A stretch of 6,613 bases of DNA, from the NCBI GenBank assembly GCA_946544555.1, contig CAMNMI010000050.1:1-6613 (forward strand). The letters are read 5' to 3'. This DNA is from an uncultured Rickettsiales bacterium. Its GTDB lineage: Bacteria; Pseudomonadota; Alphaproteobacteria; Rickettsiales; Deianiraeaceae. This document shows, piece after piece, positions 4,844 to 6,613 of the stretch. Position 1 is the first letter of the stretch. Each line of letters begins with the position of its first letter. The notes below the pieces were generated by a model. It was not told the origin of the DNA. It did not search any database and worked only from the letters and a program-made list of their open reading frames with translations. The position numbers and the translations under genes are program-made.

Positions 4844-6613
4844 GTGGATTTGACAAATTTTTCTGTTAACAACCTGAATAAGTCGCAGAAGGAAGCAGTG
4901 GTGCATTATCAAACACCATTGCTAATTTTGGCTGGTGCGGGAACAGGAAAAACGCTGACAATCACGATGAGAATTGCGTATTTGATAAAGGCGGGCATCA
5001 CAAATCCAGACAACATTTTGGCCGTAACATTCACAAATAAGGCCGCAAACGAGATGAAAAACAGGATTTCTGCGTTTGTCGGAGAGGACGCAAACCGCAT
5101 GTGGGTTGGAACTTTTCATGGCATTTCCGCAAAGATATTGCGTATTTACGCCTCTGCCGTAGGGCTCTCGCCAAACTTCACAATCATAGATGAGGACGAC
5201 AGAAAAAAGATAATTCAAAACACAATGAACGATCTGAATATTGATGAAAAACGGTTTCCAATCAAGCAAATTACATGGATTTTACAGCAGTTGCGACAGA
5301 ATTGTGTTGACCCAAATGACAGCGTAAAACTGGCAAATTATGACCGCCGCGACCTTGATGTCGGCGAGCTGTATCGCAATTACACCAACCGCCTGATGTC
5401 AATGAACTTGGTGGATTTTGACAGCTTGATTTACCTCTGCATCGTGCTTTTCAGGAAAAATCCAGTCATCCTGTCAGACATGCAACGGCGCTTCCAATAC
5501 ATCACGGTGGATGAGTATCAGGACACAAACTTTGCCCAGCATTTGTGGTTGCAGATTTTGGCAAGCGCGGGCGCAAATGTCTGCTGTGTTGGTGATGACG
5601 ACCAGAGTATTTACAGCTGGCGCGGCGCGTATGTGGACTACATTTTGAACTTTGAAAAGGACTTTTTAGGCGCAAAAATCATCCGCTTGGAGGACAATTA
5701 TCGCTCCAATCAATCAGTGCTGAACGCCGCAATGAGTGTCATCTCACACAATAAACAGAGGTATTCAAAGAGCTTGCGCTCGGGCATAAAATCTGCATTT
5801 GAGCCCACACTTTATATTGTCGGCAATGACAAGGAGGAGGGCGCGCTGTTATCAAAGCATATCAATGTGTTAAAAAATAATGGTGTGAACTACCGCAACA
5901 TCGCTGTTTTAGTGCGCGCAACCCACCAAATGTTGAATATTGAGGACTACTTCATCAAGAACAAAATTGCGTATAATATTATCGGTGGAATTAAGTTTTA
6001 CGAGCGGAAGGAAATCAAGGATTTGATAGCTTATTTACAGTTTGCAAACACGCTTGACAACGAGATTGCGCTGTCACGAATTATCAATGTTCCAAAGCGC
6101 GGAATCGGTGACAAGAGCTACGAGGACATCGTTGCATACACAAAAAAGAATGTCTGGACGCTCTTTGATGGACTTGAAAATGTGGCAAGTTTCGGCGGCG
6201 TTGTCTCACCAAAAATCAGTGAAAGTTTGCGCAAATTTAACGAGTTTATCAAGAACATCCACAACCACATTTGCGACCAAAAAAACACCATCCAAGACAT
6301 CATTGAAAAGATTTATTTTGAGAGCGGCTACTCTGATATGCTGCAAGCGGAAAAGCAAAAAGACCCCTCCATTGATGACAAAATTGACAACATCCGCGAG
6401 TTCATTTCCTTTGCGAAGGACTTTGACACACTGGATCAATTTTTGGAGCACATCTCCCTGTCTTCGGCGGTTGACGACACTAACGAAGAGGATGCGGTGA
6501 GTATAATGACGATGCACTCGGCCAAAGGTTTGGAGTTTGATTATGTGTTTCTGCCCGGCTGGGATGACTGCATTTTTCCAAGCAGAAGGTCAATCAGTGA
6601 GAGTGGCGAGAGC
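4844..6613 (+). CDS. uvrD: UvrD/PcrA-type superfamily 1 DNA helicase, 3'-truncated by window edge
   Basis: This family unwinds DNA 3' to 5' using ATP, in nucleotide excision and mismatch repair or in clearing stalled forks. The first 590 codons are present. Motifs in order: LNKSQKEAV with the Q-motif Gln15, Walker A AGAGTGKT (30-37), AVTFTNKAANEM (Ia), GTFHGISAKIL, the DEYQD Walker B (223-227), VGDDDQSIYSWRG (249-261), NYRS (285-288), and MHSAKGLEFDYVFLPG (557-572). The ending FPSRR is typical, so about 60-150 residues, including the YVAxTRA motif, lie beyond the edge. The frame is open from 4760. GTG 4844 (MDLTNFSVNNLN) fits family N-termini. TTG 4850 is also possible, as is TTG 4811, which has an AAGAGG 3 bases upstream; none has an ideal binding site. 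It is divergent from the prepilin. UvrD, PcrA and Rep cannot be firmly separated without the C-terminus, so the symbol is provisional. Confidence 0.95.
   Translation, partial: MDLTNFSVNNLNKSQKEAVVHYQTPLLILAGAGTGKTLTITMRIAYLIKAGITNPDNILAVTFTNKAANEMKNRISAFVGEDANRMWVGTFHGISAKILRIYASAVGLSPNFTIIDEDDRKKIIQNTMNDLNIDEKRFPIKQITWILQQLRQNCVDPNDSVKLANYDRRDLDVGELYRNYTNRLMSMNLVDFDSLIYLCIVLFRKNPVILSDMQRRFQYITVDEYQDTNFAQHLWLQILASAGANVCCVGDDDQSIYSWRGAYVDYILNFEKDFLGAKIIRLEDNYRSNQSVLNAAMSVISHNKQRYSKSLRSGIKSAFEPTLYIVGNDKEEGALLSKHINVLKNNGVNYRNIAVLVRATHQMLNIEDYFIKNKIAYNIIGGIKFYERKEIKDLIAYLQFANTLDNEIALSRIINVPKRGIGDKSYEDIVAYTKKNVWTLFDGLENVASFGGVVSPKISESLRKFNEFIKNIHNHICDQKNTIQDIIEKIYFESGYSDMLQAEKQKDPSIDDKIDNIREFISFAKDFDTLDQFLEHISLSSAVDDTNEEDAVSIMTMHSAKGLEFDYVFLPGWDDCIFPSRRSISESGES

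Noticed and set aside
4747..4872. Extension of the prepilin to an upstream ATG at 4872 (398 residues)
   Set aside because: The extra 42 codons lie across and upstream of a near-consensus promoter and overlap the start of the divergent helicase gene; the added N-terminus has no family likeness.
4909..5269. - strand frames opposite the start of the helicase
   Set aside because: They are antisense to conserved helicase motifs and have no recognisable domain.
6042..6517. Reading frames on both strands inside the helicase gene
   Set aside because: They lie fully within the helicase frame, which shows all expected motifs; the compositions are low-complexity shadows.
1..6613. CRISPR array, tRNA, insertion sequence or riboswitch
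   Set aside because: No spaced direct repeats, cloverleaf, transposase or terminal inverted repeats were seen, and intergenic gaps are too short for a riboswitch.

Overview
The window looks like chromosomal DNA from an uncultured alphaproteobacterium, probably a host-associated lineage. The grounds are an HslV of the 'TTIL' type with a short propeptide, an alphaproteobacterial-looking YebC, and a prepilin-like protein of a type I associate with gut or host-associated Alphaproteobacteria. This is a judgement from protein style, not a database result. Base composition is mixed: about 50% G+C in yebC and about 20-30% in the first half of the fucosyltransferase gene (hand counts of single lines).

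Layout. On the + strand, 1-2587 holds three close-packed genes: the 3' part of a MetE-like gene whose zinc-ligand positions are mostly lost, yebC, and a GT11 (alpha-1,2-fucosyltransferase-like) glycosyltransferase. The last of these meets hslV tail to tail at 2587/2589 with a single base between them. On the - strand, reading leftwards from 4803, there is a near-consensus sigma70 promoter, a prepilin-like gene, rplS (ribosomal protein L19) and hslV (peptidase of the HslUV protease). On the + strand from about 4844 a UvrD/PcrA-type helicase runs off the right edge after 590 codons. The prepilin and helicase genes are divergent and share about 97 bases of intergenic DNA. No tRNA, rRNA, CRISPR array or insertion sequence was seen.

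The most interesting pattern is that the two genes likely to act on the cell surface, and only these two, each carry a long perfect dinucleotide repeat near the 5' end of the reading frame. The fucosyltransferase has (AT)9, just before its GLGNQ motif. The prepilin has (AG)10 on its coding strand, in the leader before the cleavage motif. In both genes the present copy number keeps the frame open. Losing or gaining one unit brings an early stop: immediate or within three codons in three of the four cases, and after 18 codons in the fourth. This is the layout of phase-variable contingency genes, as known for the alpha-1,2-fucosyltransferase futC of Helicobacter pylori (homopolymer-based there). 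Because rplS and hslV lie 37 and 6 bases downstream in the same direction, pilin switching might also affect them through polarity, unless rplS has its own promoter. Other oddities are a hydrophobic anchor in front of the GT11 domain, a 12-bp perfect hairpin inside that gene, a Lys-rich tail on HslV with no hslU beside it, and rplS away from its usual operon.
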